From Hybos culiciformis (taxonomy: Eukaryota; Arthropoda; Insecta; Diptera; Hybotidae): a stretch of 64,000 nucleotides of DNA. Of this stretch, positions 24,801 to 36,302 are shown in pieces. Location of the stretch: assembly GCA_964007475.1 (NCBI GenBank), contig OZ023273.1, positions 112,701,812 to 112,765,811 on the forward strand, written 5' to 3'. A program made the position numbers and the translations under genes. The notes below the pieces were generated by a model. That model was given only the letters and a program-made list of their open reading frames with translations. It did no database searches and was not told where the DNA came from. The first letter of the stretch is position 1. Every line of letters starts with the position of its first letter.

Positions 24801-27800
24801 CCACTTGCTTTTAACATAAAAAATATAGTTATGAAAAAGTTTTATAAGATACAACTTTACTTGAATTTTGTTTGCTTAAATTTAAGATGATAAGCAACAA
24901 CACTATGTAATTGTTGAAATTTTTACACTTTTGATTGTATTTACGTACATGGTTGATCCTTGATCTATCATTTTCTACCTTGTACACATATCTAATATAA
25001 TATTTCTTTGTTAAAGAATATGTATGATATTGAGTAGAAATAAGTACAATGTACTTACATGTATGCATAACAGAAGAAAATAAAATAATATGTTCAAAAT
25101 TAGAAGTTCAAAAATTAAATCTTCCTTATCGCCCAATAATATTCTCACTTTAATCGTTTAAAACTTTGAAATCCTAAAAATTGAAATTCGATAGAGCCGC
25201 CTCATTTATCGGAAATTATAAAAGCAGGTATATCTAACTATTTCTAATGCTTTACTTATGAAGATTTAAAAAAAAAAAAAATAATTTTATGATATGATCT
25301 CAAATTTTTTACTTTCTAAACAAGCCTTTGATAGGTTTGTGTTTCAATTTGATAAAATTTCTTTAAAAACTTAAATTTTGAATAGATGTACGAACAACTT
25401 TTTTTTTTCCAATTCTAATAAAGCACAAAATAATACACGAATTTGTCTAGCATCAAGAAAATAATTAGAATTTTTTATTACTTTTTCTTAGATATTCCTA
25501 ACTTATAATGTATGCGTACTGGTATTAAGGATGTTAATGTACTTAAAATTTGCATAATATATATAATATATTTTCTAAATTTCGGAATTTCTTATATTTT
25601 TTATTTGGGGTTGTTCCTATTGATATATTCCTATAATCATATATACGTATATTGATTTGATTCCTATTTATACATTATGTATGTACATAATTATATATAT
25701 TTGATATGAAACATTCAGTGTGATGTTTCAAAAAATAAGGGAAACAATTTTGATTATTAGTAAGTACATTCAGTATACAGGTTTTAATATTGTCTAAGTA
25801 AAATTTCCCTAATTCAAATAAAGCTGGATAATAATCTTATAGTTTAGAAAATTTTGATTTAATATTTTATTTCTCTACTATCATTTCATTTTAATCTTAT
25901 ATCATATTAAAATTTAATACCATATATATATGTACATATAAATTGGAATAGAAATTGATAAAAATTCTAAATTCCTAATACAAATTTTAATTAAAAATAT
26001 ATAAACATTTTTTATGGCATCATTCACAATCATAACTTAACTATAATATATAACTAATTTTAATAAAAAAAAGAAGAACTTTTACATCAAAAATTTATAA
26101 ATGTGAATATTTTATTTTTTATTTTAAAATGCATACATACATTATGTATTTAGAAAAAAAAAAAAGGGGTACAATATGTTCAACAAAAAGTCCCAAGGCA
26201 TAAATCCCAAAACACAAAACAAAAGATAAATAAAAAATCTTGGGATTATTGAACCCCTCGAACTTTGTTCTTGCTGCTACAGCACAAACAATTTTCAAAA
26301 AAAAAAAAACATTCATACATATTATATACATATACAACATTATAATATTTCGTATGCTGAATGAAAAAAACAAAATAAGGCATAAAGAAAATTTAACGTA
26401 CCATTAATATATACATAATATAAAAAAAAAGGAAAATTTTTTATTTTGTAGAAAAAAAAAATTGAAAGCACTAAAATTGCATCCCCATTTTTATGCAATC
26501 TTTTAAATTAAATATACTTCGTGATGTGTCTAATGCATATAGAAGATAAATATTTTTTATTTCAAAATTTTTATTATGTTATAAAAGTCATATGCAGATT
26601 ATTAAACAAAAATAAATTATATTTATATTTGAAATTAAATTACACACACTTCACACATGAATAAAGTATATATTCAAATTTGAATACTTTCTTTTTTACA
26701 AATAAAAATAAATGTCCTATTTCAAAATTTTCTTCTACCAATAAATGTGACAGCCTTTCTCAGTTATTTGACATTATTATTATTGTGAAAAAAAAATCAT
26801 AAGAGAGATTCTTTAAAATTTTTCAGCGATAATTTTACATTTAGGTTTCTGATCAAAAATATAGATATTTATTTGCAATTTTATTTTAAAAATGTACATA
26901 TATCTTAACAAAGGTCAAAAACTTTTATATCAATTGACTCACAATTTTAAAGTGTTTTCTAGTTGCAGAAAAACATAATTTAAGCAAAATATAAAATAAT
27001 TTTTTTTCTATTCTTTGATTAGTTTAGTGTGCATTTATGCATGTGTTAAGAAAATCTACTTGTGCTCTGAGACTGTTGTACGTATTGTAAAGATACAAAT
27101 TAAGAAACAAACAAAAATATCAGACTTTTGATGATCTTTTAAGAGGAATCCAAATCCGTTAGACCAAAATATCAGTAAGACCACGGAATGCAAATTTTTA
27201 ACACTTCCATTGAATTAAAAAATCTGTAAGAATTTGACACCCATATTTTTTCCGGTTATTTTGAATTTTCTTTTATTGAAACACTTCAAAAACCTTAAGC
27301 CGTTGCTTACAACGAAATAAAACTAAAATTAAATAATAATAATAATAACAATAACAGAAAGATTTATCAGAAGAAAAAAAAAAAAAGATTTAAAGCTACT
27401 TGTCCTTAATGTTCTGTACCCTAGTTTTCCATCCTTTTTCATTATTTTCTATATAACAAGAGACGAATTTATATATGCTAGAATATTTGTTTAAAAACTT
27501 CATAAATGTTTTTTTTATTATTGCAATTTAGATTATTACACGTCGTGCACGAAAAAAAATTTATTTTCATTTTTAAATAAAAATATTTTAGTTAAAAAAA
27601 GAATAATAAGTCTTTTTTTATGGTGTACATGTGAATGAGCTTTAGATGAATTTTTGGAATTTATTTTATTTTTTTTCTAAATAAATTTCTAAATTTTAGA
27701 TATTTTCTACAGACAGACGGGCGAATATTTTGTATGCATTTAATTTTCATTGATTTAGACTTTCTCTAACTTATAAAAAAAATCAATTACTTTACTTTGC

Positions 27801-27959
27801 TGCGAAGCGAAAATAATTAATATGAAAATATATTAAAGACAAAACTAGGATTGGAATCAACATTTGTCCTATTAGTTGTACTTAGTCATATAGCCTCTAT
27901 ATTACGAAAAAAAAGAAAAATATTATATCCTGTTACTACACAAAAATTCATTTAATCGA
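21851..27959. other. Gene-free stretch
   Basis: No host exon is recognised. A GC-richer patch at 21886-21995 (with GCGGCCGGG and TCGGGAGACGGATGCCCC) looks like an unidentified repeat fragment, and a candidate solo LTR is listed separately. Short inverted words such as GTTTGTCAGATGAAC / GTTTGACAAAC near 23690-23725 are minor. The rest is AT-rich with homopolymer runs. Confidence 0.5.
23230..23368 (+). mobile_element. Candidate short solo LTR (Copia-like)
   Basis: The segment starts TGTTTCGGAATG and ends ATTACA. It carries TATATAAAAAG about 25 bases in and AATAAAGTATG near its end, the order of promoter and poly(A) signals in a short Copia-type LTR. No 5-base target duplication is visible and there is no internal region or second copy, so this is tentative. 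Confidence 0.35.
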
Positions 27960-29060
27960 GAATGATCGATAGTGAAATCAGGTTTATCAAACACGAAATA
28001 CCAACTGGATCAAATAATTAAGAGTTGCGGCAGCAACCGCAACTCGCAAGAACATTTTTAGATAACATAGTATTATTTGAAAATTAACAAATAAATTTTT
28101 TTTTTAAATTTGAAAATCCATTGCATTAATTTTAGAATATTCTCTACCTAGCTTTCAGTTTTTTATTATTTTTCCCGTATCCTGGAGGCACTGCAGCGAT
28201 CACTAAGTTTTTTATCTGTTCGCGTAACACAAAAATCGTGGCAAACAGACGTGGACATTTTCTTATCCGTGGAAAAGAATCAATACACTTTACTACGAAC
28301 TATAATTCGTCACTGACATTTTTAAAAGCACCATTTGAGTGCATGGAGTTCAATTTGTCATGTGTCCTATAGTTTTAATATTTATCCTCAAAATTCTAAA
28401 AACCTTTTACTACGAAAAAACTATCTGACGTTACTGACCTTATTTCTAAGAACCTTGAACCAAATCAATCGTAATATTGATATTACAAATATATTGCTCT
28501 TATTCTTCAGCCTAAACAAAAGAATCGTGGAACATATTTTATTTGTTGAAAAATCGAAAACAGAATTTGTGAAAAATCTTCAAATCTTAATATCTCAAAA
28601 CAACAAAACTGTAATTTGAGGAATTAGCAGCGAATTCATTGACATTGGCATATTAGGTTTTACAAAACGTACTCTATATGTTTAAGTTTGCAACGTTCTG
28701 TCCATACAAACATTATTCTAAATCTTCTCAGGTACCATGTCATAACGTCGACGACAACAACGAAGTAAAATCTACAGACTTTATGTAGTTTCTTGGTCAG
28801 TGGGAATTGCGATAATCGTAGAGCAAAAATTATATATGAAAATAATATTAGCAAAAAGATTCATCCGAAATAAACGAAGCGAACAGGCTGAGGTTAGTCA
28901 GTGAGATATGCGTTGCAAGTGGACATCATAAAGATACAGATAAAAGGTCCGGTATGGTACGACAGATATTATGTCGTTTTTGGTAGAAATTATTGTCATA
29001 GACATTATGGCGCGTCACTATCTCTATACCTGCAGAACCAATTTATAAACCCATTTTTTG
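27960..29060. other. GC-elevated island of unknown nature
   Basis: About 1.1 kb is clearly less AT-rich than its surroundings and has few homopolymers. It contains a perfect small hairpin (GAGTTGCGG ... CCGCAACTC, 28022-28045) and open frames of 94 and 80 codons at 28335-28619 and 28901-29143. Neither resembles a protein I know, and codon periodicity is not convincing. It could be an old transposon, a non-coding exon or a regulatory block. Confidence 0.4.
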
Positions 29061-29224
29061 TTTTAAATCAATGGATGATAGATAATTTTGCCAATGTTTT
29101 TTTTTACGTTTTTGAAAAAAATGGTTTTTTCACCTTCAAATAATCAAATTATTTCTTTAATATTTACAACAACTAACGGTTAATTAAAATCATAAAAATC
29201 ATAATATTAAAAAATAAAAATTTA

Positions 29225-29520
29225 GAGCAGTACCTCATAAATGAAGTATGGAGCCCGTATTCAACATTTCGAACCGATCTTCTATGGATATATCAATTTT
29301 TGTTGATATTTACTTTCTCCCCTTTAGCTTTCTTGGGCACGTTTTTTAAGTTCCTTCGATATATATTTACTTATACAGCAATTTTAAATTTTTAGCCACC
29401 TGTTCGTTTAAACAATCGAAATCGGCCAAGTAGTTTAAAAGTTATAAGCATTTAAGTTCGCGACAGACGCACATGCGAACAGACATAAAGCGAAAGAATA
29501 TAGTTAGTTTTTTCATTTTT
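29225..29520 (+). mobile_element. Decayed transposon remnant
   Basis: It contains AATCGGCCAAGTAGTTTAAA, then AGTTATAAG and a run of CAGACGC and CAGACATA words. This arrangement is familiar from the ends of several insect repeat families. There is no readable protein and the boundaries are guessed. Confidence 0.45.
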
Positions 29521-30507
29521 GATGGAAAACGGGCTAAAAAAAATTATTTTCTTAAATTTTGCGTTGGAAAAAGATTTTAATTGAAAAAAAAAATTATAAC
29601 GTAAAAAAGTAGATCCTTTGAAATTTCCTTGTTGTGTAAATATTATATATTCAATATAGTACTTGTACATAAATATTATAAAAAAGTTAAACAAGTAAGA
29701 AAATCGGACAATATCTGTATGTTTTTCAATCTTGTTTTCCAGTATATTCTTATATTAGTCACAATTAGGGAATATAAGCGAATATGGCAACTTTGAAAGT
29801 CATAAAATAAAATAACATAATAAACGACACAACAATTAATCAGTTTTGTACAACTACATACATATATCCATATTAGCATCACATCGTGGGCTTTAAATTT
29901 TGTTTGGATTTAAACTTAATTAAAATCATCATTTCATTTTCATATCGTGTTCTTCTATCATTGTTCACAAATAAATAAATATGTAAATAATATTATATCC
30001 ACCATAAAGTATATATTCACAAAGTTCAGCAATAATTTAAAATCCGATTGCGATAAGTTGCGACTTTTATTACTAATTAAAAATTCAGGTTGCCGTTTCA
30101 AACATTAATTTAGCTCAAGCTTAATTAAATTTGTAAAGTTGCCTAAAATTTTTTTTCTTCAGAGGAAAAAATGTAGCTAGCAACCTAAAGAACCATCTGA
30201 AAAATGTATTTGAAATCTTTTTTGAAATAAAACAGAAGGAAAATTGAGTTCTGAATTAGAAAAAAACTTAAGACTGTGAATTAAAATTTTTGATTTTTTG
30301 TTCAATATATTTCTCTAACCGAAATTTTAGAAAATATGGCAAATCTGATTTTATCGAAACGGATTTTTTATATTTAGGCGTCGGCGTCTACGAAATTCGT
30401 GGTAAACCCCATTGTCACTGTTTTCCAAAAAATTTGGGAAAACTTGCATAATTTTTGGAGAATGTATTAATATTGTTTAATGTATAGATAACTTGAAAAA
30501 TGGATAC

Positions 30508-31277
30508 ACACTATTTTTTGGACGTGTAAAATTTAGACGTACAACAAATGATTTGATCGCCTTTAATTGATCAACTCAATTTGATCGTCTCAAATTAGTC
30601 GCGTCAATTTGATCATTTCAACGAGCTCGTTGCAATTTTATCATCAAAAAAAATTCGCAAAATTTTGCATTTTGCGAACTATTTTTTACGATAAAGTTGC
30701 GACGAGCCATATACTTCTTGTTGCTGTTTTCATCTAAACTTTTTTTTAACAAAATAAAGAAAATTAAATTTATTAAAGATTATTGTTAAAGGAACAAATT
30801 ATAATAAAAGGTGCAAGAAAATTGTTAAAATAACAATTTGTTTTTATTATTAAATAATGAGAAATGTAGAAAGAAAAACCTTCGTACACAATTACAGTTT
30901 AAATCTAATTTTCAGTAGGTAGTTAAAAGTGCTCGAAATTCTAGTTAAATAATCGTAATGACTTTCAATGGAAAATCATTTACCATTTATTTGCTTTTTT
31001 TTATCTATAATTTAGCTCTTATCTGTTATTTAACTCAACGCCGCAAGCTAATTGGTTCAGGATTATATTCATTTGCTTTTTTTCTTCCAAATTATGACAA
31101 TCAAATTAGGACGATCAAACTCAGACGATCAAATTATTTTGAAAAAAACAAATTTGGTTGACGGTTAAATTGTATACGTCCAATTTGTTGCACGACTTGC
31201 ACGTTAAAATTGGTCTTCGACCAAATTGACGACGATCATATTGAAACGATCAATTTGTCAACAATTAAATAGCAACG
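30508..31277. mobile_element. Non-autonomous element with inverted clusters of AATTTGATCGTC words, about 770 bp
   Basis: At least five copies of a roughly 14-base unit (consensus AATTTGATCGTCTC) lie at 30550-30622. About eight more lie at 31089-31260 in the opposite orientation, so the ends form a loose inverted pair. Possible termini share CTATTT, and the flanks AAAAATGGATA / AAAAAGGGATA could be a target duplication with one mismatch. The core is AT-rich. A 67-codon frame at 30958-31161 runs through the repeats and is not a gene. Confidence 0.6.
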
Positions 31278-31639
31278 ATAAAAAGGGATAATACCTATCT
31301 TGAGAAATATTATTTTTAAAACACTGAATAAAATTTGGACCTTAATCAGATATACTTGCACTTTTTGTCTTTTTCAGTGAGTACTTTATTCCACATCAAA
31401 ATTCAGTTAAATAAATACAAAATAAAGTTAATTAGTTTTTCGTCGAGCTCCACTCACTGGAGACGTTACAGATCGTTTTCGACAATTTTTGAAGCAAAGC
31501 TTCTTTACGGAGGTTATTGAAGGGGAAACGGAAGTGGCGCGAAAAAAAAAAACAAAAAAAAATTCAAAATTAACAATGCCCTGCGAAAAAACAATGTAAA
31601 AAAAAAACACATGAAAAATCATGGGACGTATCGAAATAT

Positions 31640-31965
31640 TTAAACCTGGAAAACGGTGTTCAAATTGTAATGGTTGTTATCTTCATTTCACCGGGACAGA
31701 AAATTAGTGACATAAAATTATTCATTTCTAGAGCACTTTTAGATACAGTGAAGCAGGTGCCGCAAACAAATTCACATTAATGCCGCTTGTTTTGGCTGGC
31801 GGTTTTAATACCAATTTTTCTGGAGAAAAATCGCAACCACTTATGCAATTTTTGTTTGAAAAGTTTAATTTAACCATAAATAATAATCCGAGGCAAGCTT
31901 CTAATAAGTATGGTACAACTGATGGTATGGTACAATTGATGCCGTTTTTTCCAGATATGTCAACA
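31640..31965 (+). pseudogene. Broken endonuclease (EEP-type) fragment of a mobile element
   Basis: Reading 31642-31776 gives a stretch with VIFISPGQKISDIKLF, and a second frame from 31780 gives PLVLAGGFNTNFS, FLFEKFNLTINN and KYGTT. This is the order seen in endonuclease/exonuclease/phosphatase domains of retroelements and Helitron-like elements, where the middle motif is GDFN. Here the catalytic Asp is Gly. The two parts are in different frames, and a 17-base duplication (31909-31925 repeated at 31926) shifts the frame again before DAVFSRYV. It is dead. The parent family is not determined. Confidence 0.65.
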
Positions 31966-34021
31966 AAATAAAATCAAAAACATTTGTCTTTTATTTAAGC
32001 TACCACAAACCAATTATTTCCATGATAGAATATGATGACTAGTATACTAAATATATTATTTAAATTTTAAAAAGTTATTCTTTTAGGCGTAAGAATCTTC
32101 GCTTTGTCGGGTATGGGATGACACCTCATGTGTTTTTTTTTTAATTTGAAATCTTGATTAGCTTACAATTTTTTTTAATTTTCTAAAATCTACATTATGT
32201 ATTATATAAAATATAATTAATGAATTTTTAGGCAGCTACACATAAATTAATTTTGGATTTAAAAGCTGTTGCCATTTTTTTTTCATCAGAGAGTCTTAAA
32301 CTTTATTAAGAGGATTATAATTTTTTGAGTACATAATTTTTTAGGAGTATAATTTTTTTTTTTTGAATAGTCGAATACGTAAATTGAATAAGTTCAGTAA
32401 AAAGTTATATCTACTGCCTAATTGTGAATAAAATTGATTAAAACCAACTCATCATACAAGAAAATATTCAGAAAAACTGTACTCAATTTTAATTCACAAT
32501 AAACTGTATTTAAATTCTCAAATCTTTCGTGCAGTTTCCCATACAGTAAGTATATTTTAAATTTATAGTTAAGAATAAAATAAAATTCTGTATCTATTTA
32601 TTTTTTTTTTCAATTGACTATTTTCTTTCTTTTTTATCAAAAATAACTTATATCAATTTTTCGTGCAGTTCCATACCTTTTTTCGCGTAGAAATTACAAT
32701 GTCAATTTTAACAACCAAAATGAAAGAAAAAAATTAAAATTGATTGCACAACTAAGAAATAAGGCATAGTAACCTTTTATCCTTGATTTTTTTTTTTATT
32801 TCTGTTGCTTGCTTTATCATAGAGAAAAAATGAAAGAAAAAATTTTTTTTTTTTTTAATTTTTGGGTGCGGTCTTTAAAAGATTGCGCATAAAATTTTAT
32901 GACAAAAAATTCAATTAGCAGCACTTATTTTGTAGGTATAGCGTAAAAAAAAAGTTCAAAATTTTATTTTTACTGAACTTATAGGTATTTCTAAAAAGTT
33001 GACTGTAATTTTGCAAAAAAAAATTAAATTAATTTTTTTAATCCAGTAAAATTGTAAAAAATTAAAAATATAAAAAATTACCATTTTTAGAATCCACAAA
33101 ACTTAAAAAAAAAATGTTTTTTTTAATTCCTTAAAAAGTTATTTTTTAAAACGTTACTCTGCACGAATTTTTAAAATTTTCAGTTTTTTTTTTCTTATTT
33201 CAAATCACGGCTTAGTTCCCATTGCTCGAAACACACTATATTGATCTAATTGGATGAATGACGAATTAAAGTTTTATTTTTATATATTTTTTTAATGCGT
33301 ATTTATTTTAATTTTTTATTTAATATTTTTTATTAGAAAAAAAAAATATAATTCATTAAAAAAATAAATCCAATTATCCTTTTTCTCCCATTTAGAGACA
33401 AAAAATATATATTTTAGTTATAAAATAAAAGCGAAAGTTATAAAATATTTTATTAAAAAAATTTTTGCCTTCCGTCATAAATAATTAATTTTAATTGCAT
33501 CATTAATTTTAACAGAAAAATAAATCTTTTTAAATTACTACTAAAAATAGTAATATATTAATTTTTTTTTTTATTATAATTTCTATATTTAATAATTGGT
33601 TGAAAAAAAATTTTTTTTTTAGTATCCTTAATTTAGGAAGAAAATTGCCAGCAAACAAACAAAAAAAAATACTTATTGTACAGTATAAAACCGTAAAAGC
33701 GCACCAAGCGCACTAGTTGACGCCTAAACGTCTACTACGAATGGCGGTCGGTGTATCAAACCTCTCTATACACTAATATTAATGATACAAATATAATATT
33801 AAAATGGAAAAAATCCCAAAAAAAAAATAATAAAAAAACAAAAAAGGAAAAATCTCATATTGAACTTTTTTTTTTCTACATACTATACGTATAATATACA
33901 TCTATGTATGTATAATTTTTATAGATACATTTTTATCTAAATATTTATGTAGACTCGAAAAATTTATTGTAAATGTTTTAAATCAAGGATCTCTGGTATA
34001 GGCATTAGTATTTGTTGTTAA

Positions 34022-34057
<36 letters not shown>

Positions 34058-34285
34058 GTTATTATTATTATTATCGTATGTATATATGTAGGAGCCGAAA
34101 ATATAAAACTCTTTATAGAGTTGAAAAAAAAATAAAATAAAATAAAAATAAATAGAAAAAAATAAAATAAAATTAAAACAACAATTTTTTCAAAAGTCAA
34201 AGTTAAAAAAAAATTTTAGGCAACAAAAAAAAATAAGTAAAATCATATTTAGTTTAAATTTTTAAAAAATATAAAAAAACATAAC
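31966..34285. other. Gene-free, homopolymer-rich stretch
   Basis: Long A and T runs dominate and no exon is seen. A GC-richer block at 33680-33775 holds TATAAAA, GCGCACCAAGCGCAC and GGCGGTCGGTG and is the only part that looks non-random. Confidence 0.5.
34021..34074. repeat. (ATT)n microsatellite
   Basis: About 17 trinucleotide units with one or two interruptions. Confidence 0.9.
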
Positions 34286-34379
34286 TCATAATATAGTACA
34301 AAAATTCTGGAAAATAAAAACCACTATTCGTACTATCATTGTGCTTTTTTTTACAAGGTGTGTCAATGATTTCTTAAAG

Positions 34380-34760
34380 CTTTTAGCCCGTTCCACAAAA
34401 ATGAAAAACGAACTATGTGTCTTCATTAAATGTCCGTCCGTCTGTTCGCCACTACAATGAACCAGCCAAAACTGCGTGAATGCCAAAACATGCGCAATAT
34501 CGTTCACTTTCACCTCGACTTGGGTCTCGTTCATTTTAACCTCGATTCTATCATTTCACAGTTGGAGACTCGCAACCAGCCAAGATTATAAATATTTTTC
34601 ATATAAAATGTTTATCAATTTTAAATTTTATAAAAATTTAAATAAATTCTGATTAAAATAAGTATGTGAGTAGATAAATGTCGATTAGAGCAACTTACAA
34701 AAATGGTTAGAGCCTAAGGACTCGGACTAGAATTTTGATTCCGATGAAAACTGTTATATA
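34380..34760. mobile_element. Dispersed repeat related to the core at 18480-18660
   Basis: GCCAAAACATGCGCAATATC near 34480 matches GCCAAAATATGCTCAATATT near 18535. Both follow a GTCCGTCC motif and precede a GATTAGAG-CAACTT / GATTAGAGGAACTTT stretch in the same order. It therefore looks like a second, diverged copy of the same repeat. No coding capacity. Confidence 0.5.
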
Positions 34761-35089
34761 TTTAAATATGACTAATTGTATTGGTATAATGATATTTAAG
34801 GAACATAAAAAATATGTTCAGTCTCTGATTGAGACCAAGGTATCTTAAAATTGAAGTATCTTAAATCGAATTGCTGAAAAGTTCTATATTTTTTTAAATT
34901 TAAATTATTCGTATTTTTAACCCCCGACGCAAAAACAAGGGGTGTTATGCGTTTAACGTGTCTGTGTGTACGTGTGTCTGTCTGTGGCATCGTAGCTCCC
35001 GAACGGATGAACCGATTTTGATATTTCTTTTTTTGTTTGAAAGGTGAATTAGTCGGGAGTGTTCTTAGCTATGTTTGATGAAAATCGGT

Positions 35090-35550
35090 CCAAGATGGAC
35101 GCCGCCACAAATTGGCGGATTACATCTTTTTTCAGAACTCCCTCAATATGGGTATCAAATGAAAGGGTTTGACTAGTAGAATACTATACATTATAACAAA
35201 TTTCAAATCCAAGATGGCTGCCGCCACAAAATGGCGGATTACATTTTTTTTCACAACTCCCTCAATATGGGTATCAAATGAAAGGGCTTGACTAGTAGAA
35301 TACTATACACTATAACAAATTTAAAATCCAAGATGGCTGCCGCCACAAAATGGCGGATTACATTTTTTTTCACAACTTTCTCAATATGGGTATCAAATGA
35401 AAGGGCTTGACTAGTAGAATACTATACACTATAACAAATTTAAAATCCAAAATGGCCGCTGCCACAAAATGGCGGATTACATATTTTTTCACAACTTCCT
35501 CAATATGGGTATCAAATGAAAGGGCTTAACTAGTAGAATAATGTACACTA
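35090..35550. repeat. 119-bp tandem array, four copies
   Basis: CCAAGATGG or a close variant starts at 35090, 35209, 35328 and 35447, exactly 119 bases apart. Each unit holds GCCGCCACAAA(A/T)TGGCGGATTAC, a small palindrome, then CAATATGGGTATCAAATGAA and CTAGTAGAATA. The copies differ at only a few positions; the first has a variant 5' end and the last runs out near 35550. Confidence 0.95.
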
Positions 35551-35742
35551 TATTGAAAGGGAATGAAGAATATTAACACGAAATTAAAACTTGAAAATAT
35601 TAAAAAAAAAAAAAAAACAATTTAACTTAAACATTTTTTTTTTTTATTACTTATTCTTTTGGTTGAAAGGTTAATTAAAATAATAATAATAATAAAAATA
35701 AAATAAAAAAAATTATGGATTCCCTATAAAAAGAATGAAATA

Positions 35743-36302
35743 AAAAAAAATTAAATTAAAAATTTAAAAAACCCCCGACACAAAAAAATACTTGAAACCC
35801 TATAAAAAGAAAACAATAACCGTGAAATTTTGATCCTACGTAAGTATACGTATGAAATTTTTTGATTAAATGTTGTCGCGTCGGGGGATTGCTCTTTTCC
35901 TATAAAAACACCTACCTAAATAAAATTATATTAAAACTACGACGAAAATTTAAAGTAAGTATTAAGAATTAAAAGTGAACCTACTTAAAAACTAAATACA
36001 CAACTAAACTATCCAGATAAATGTTGAGACAAAAGTATAAACGACAACTTCTACATATTAAATTGACTCAAAAAAAATTTACATGGAAAAAACATTTCAC
36101 ATGTTACGTATGCTCTTTAACAAAACGTTAAGCTAATAATTATAGGAAAAGAGCAATCCCCCGACCCGACAACATTTAATCAAAAAATTTCATACGTATA
36201 CTTACGTAGGATCAAAATTTCACGGTTATTGTTTTCTTTTTATAGGGTTTCAAGTATTTTTTTGTGTCGGGGGTTTTTTAAATTTTTAATTTAATTTTTT
36301 TA
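35743..36302. repeat. Near-perfect inverted repeat, about 163-bp arms
   Basis: 35743-35905 and 36140-36302 are inverted copies over AACCCCCGACACAAAAAAAT, ACTTGAAACCCTATAAAAAG, CCTACGTAAGTATACGTATG and GGATTGCTC. I see one clear mismatch (GTCGCGTCG against GTCGGGTCG). The 234 bases between are unrelated AT-rich sequence. Such similarity implies a young or gene-converted fold-back structure. Confidence 0.9.

Larger units (their letters stand above)
34920..36302. mobile_element. Composite repeat: CCCCCGAC-bounded element with 119-bp tandem array and fold-back end
   Basis: It begins CCCCCGACGCAAAAACA at 34921 and ends with the inverse GTGTCGGGGG at 36264-36273, with a third copy of this terminal sequence at 35771. 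After the left end come repeated GTGTCTGT words, GAACGGATGAACCGATTTTG, the 119-bp array, and then the large inverted repeat. The opening resembles a repeat I recall from many arthropod genomes. There is no protein, so it is a non-autonomous or decayed element of uncertain class. Confidence 0.65.

Noticed and set aside
28335..28619. Open frame of 94 codons on the plus strand
   Set aside because: It resembles no protein I know, lacks a clear ATG context and has no supporting splice sites. It lies in a GC-elevated island where longer frames arise more easily.
34920..35550. CRISPR-like array
   Set aside because: The 119-base units are contiguous with no unique spacers, and the sequence is eukaryotic, so this is a tandem repeat inside a transposon.
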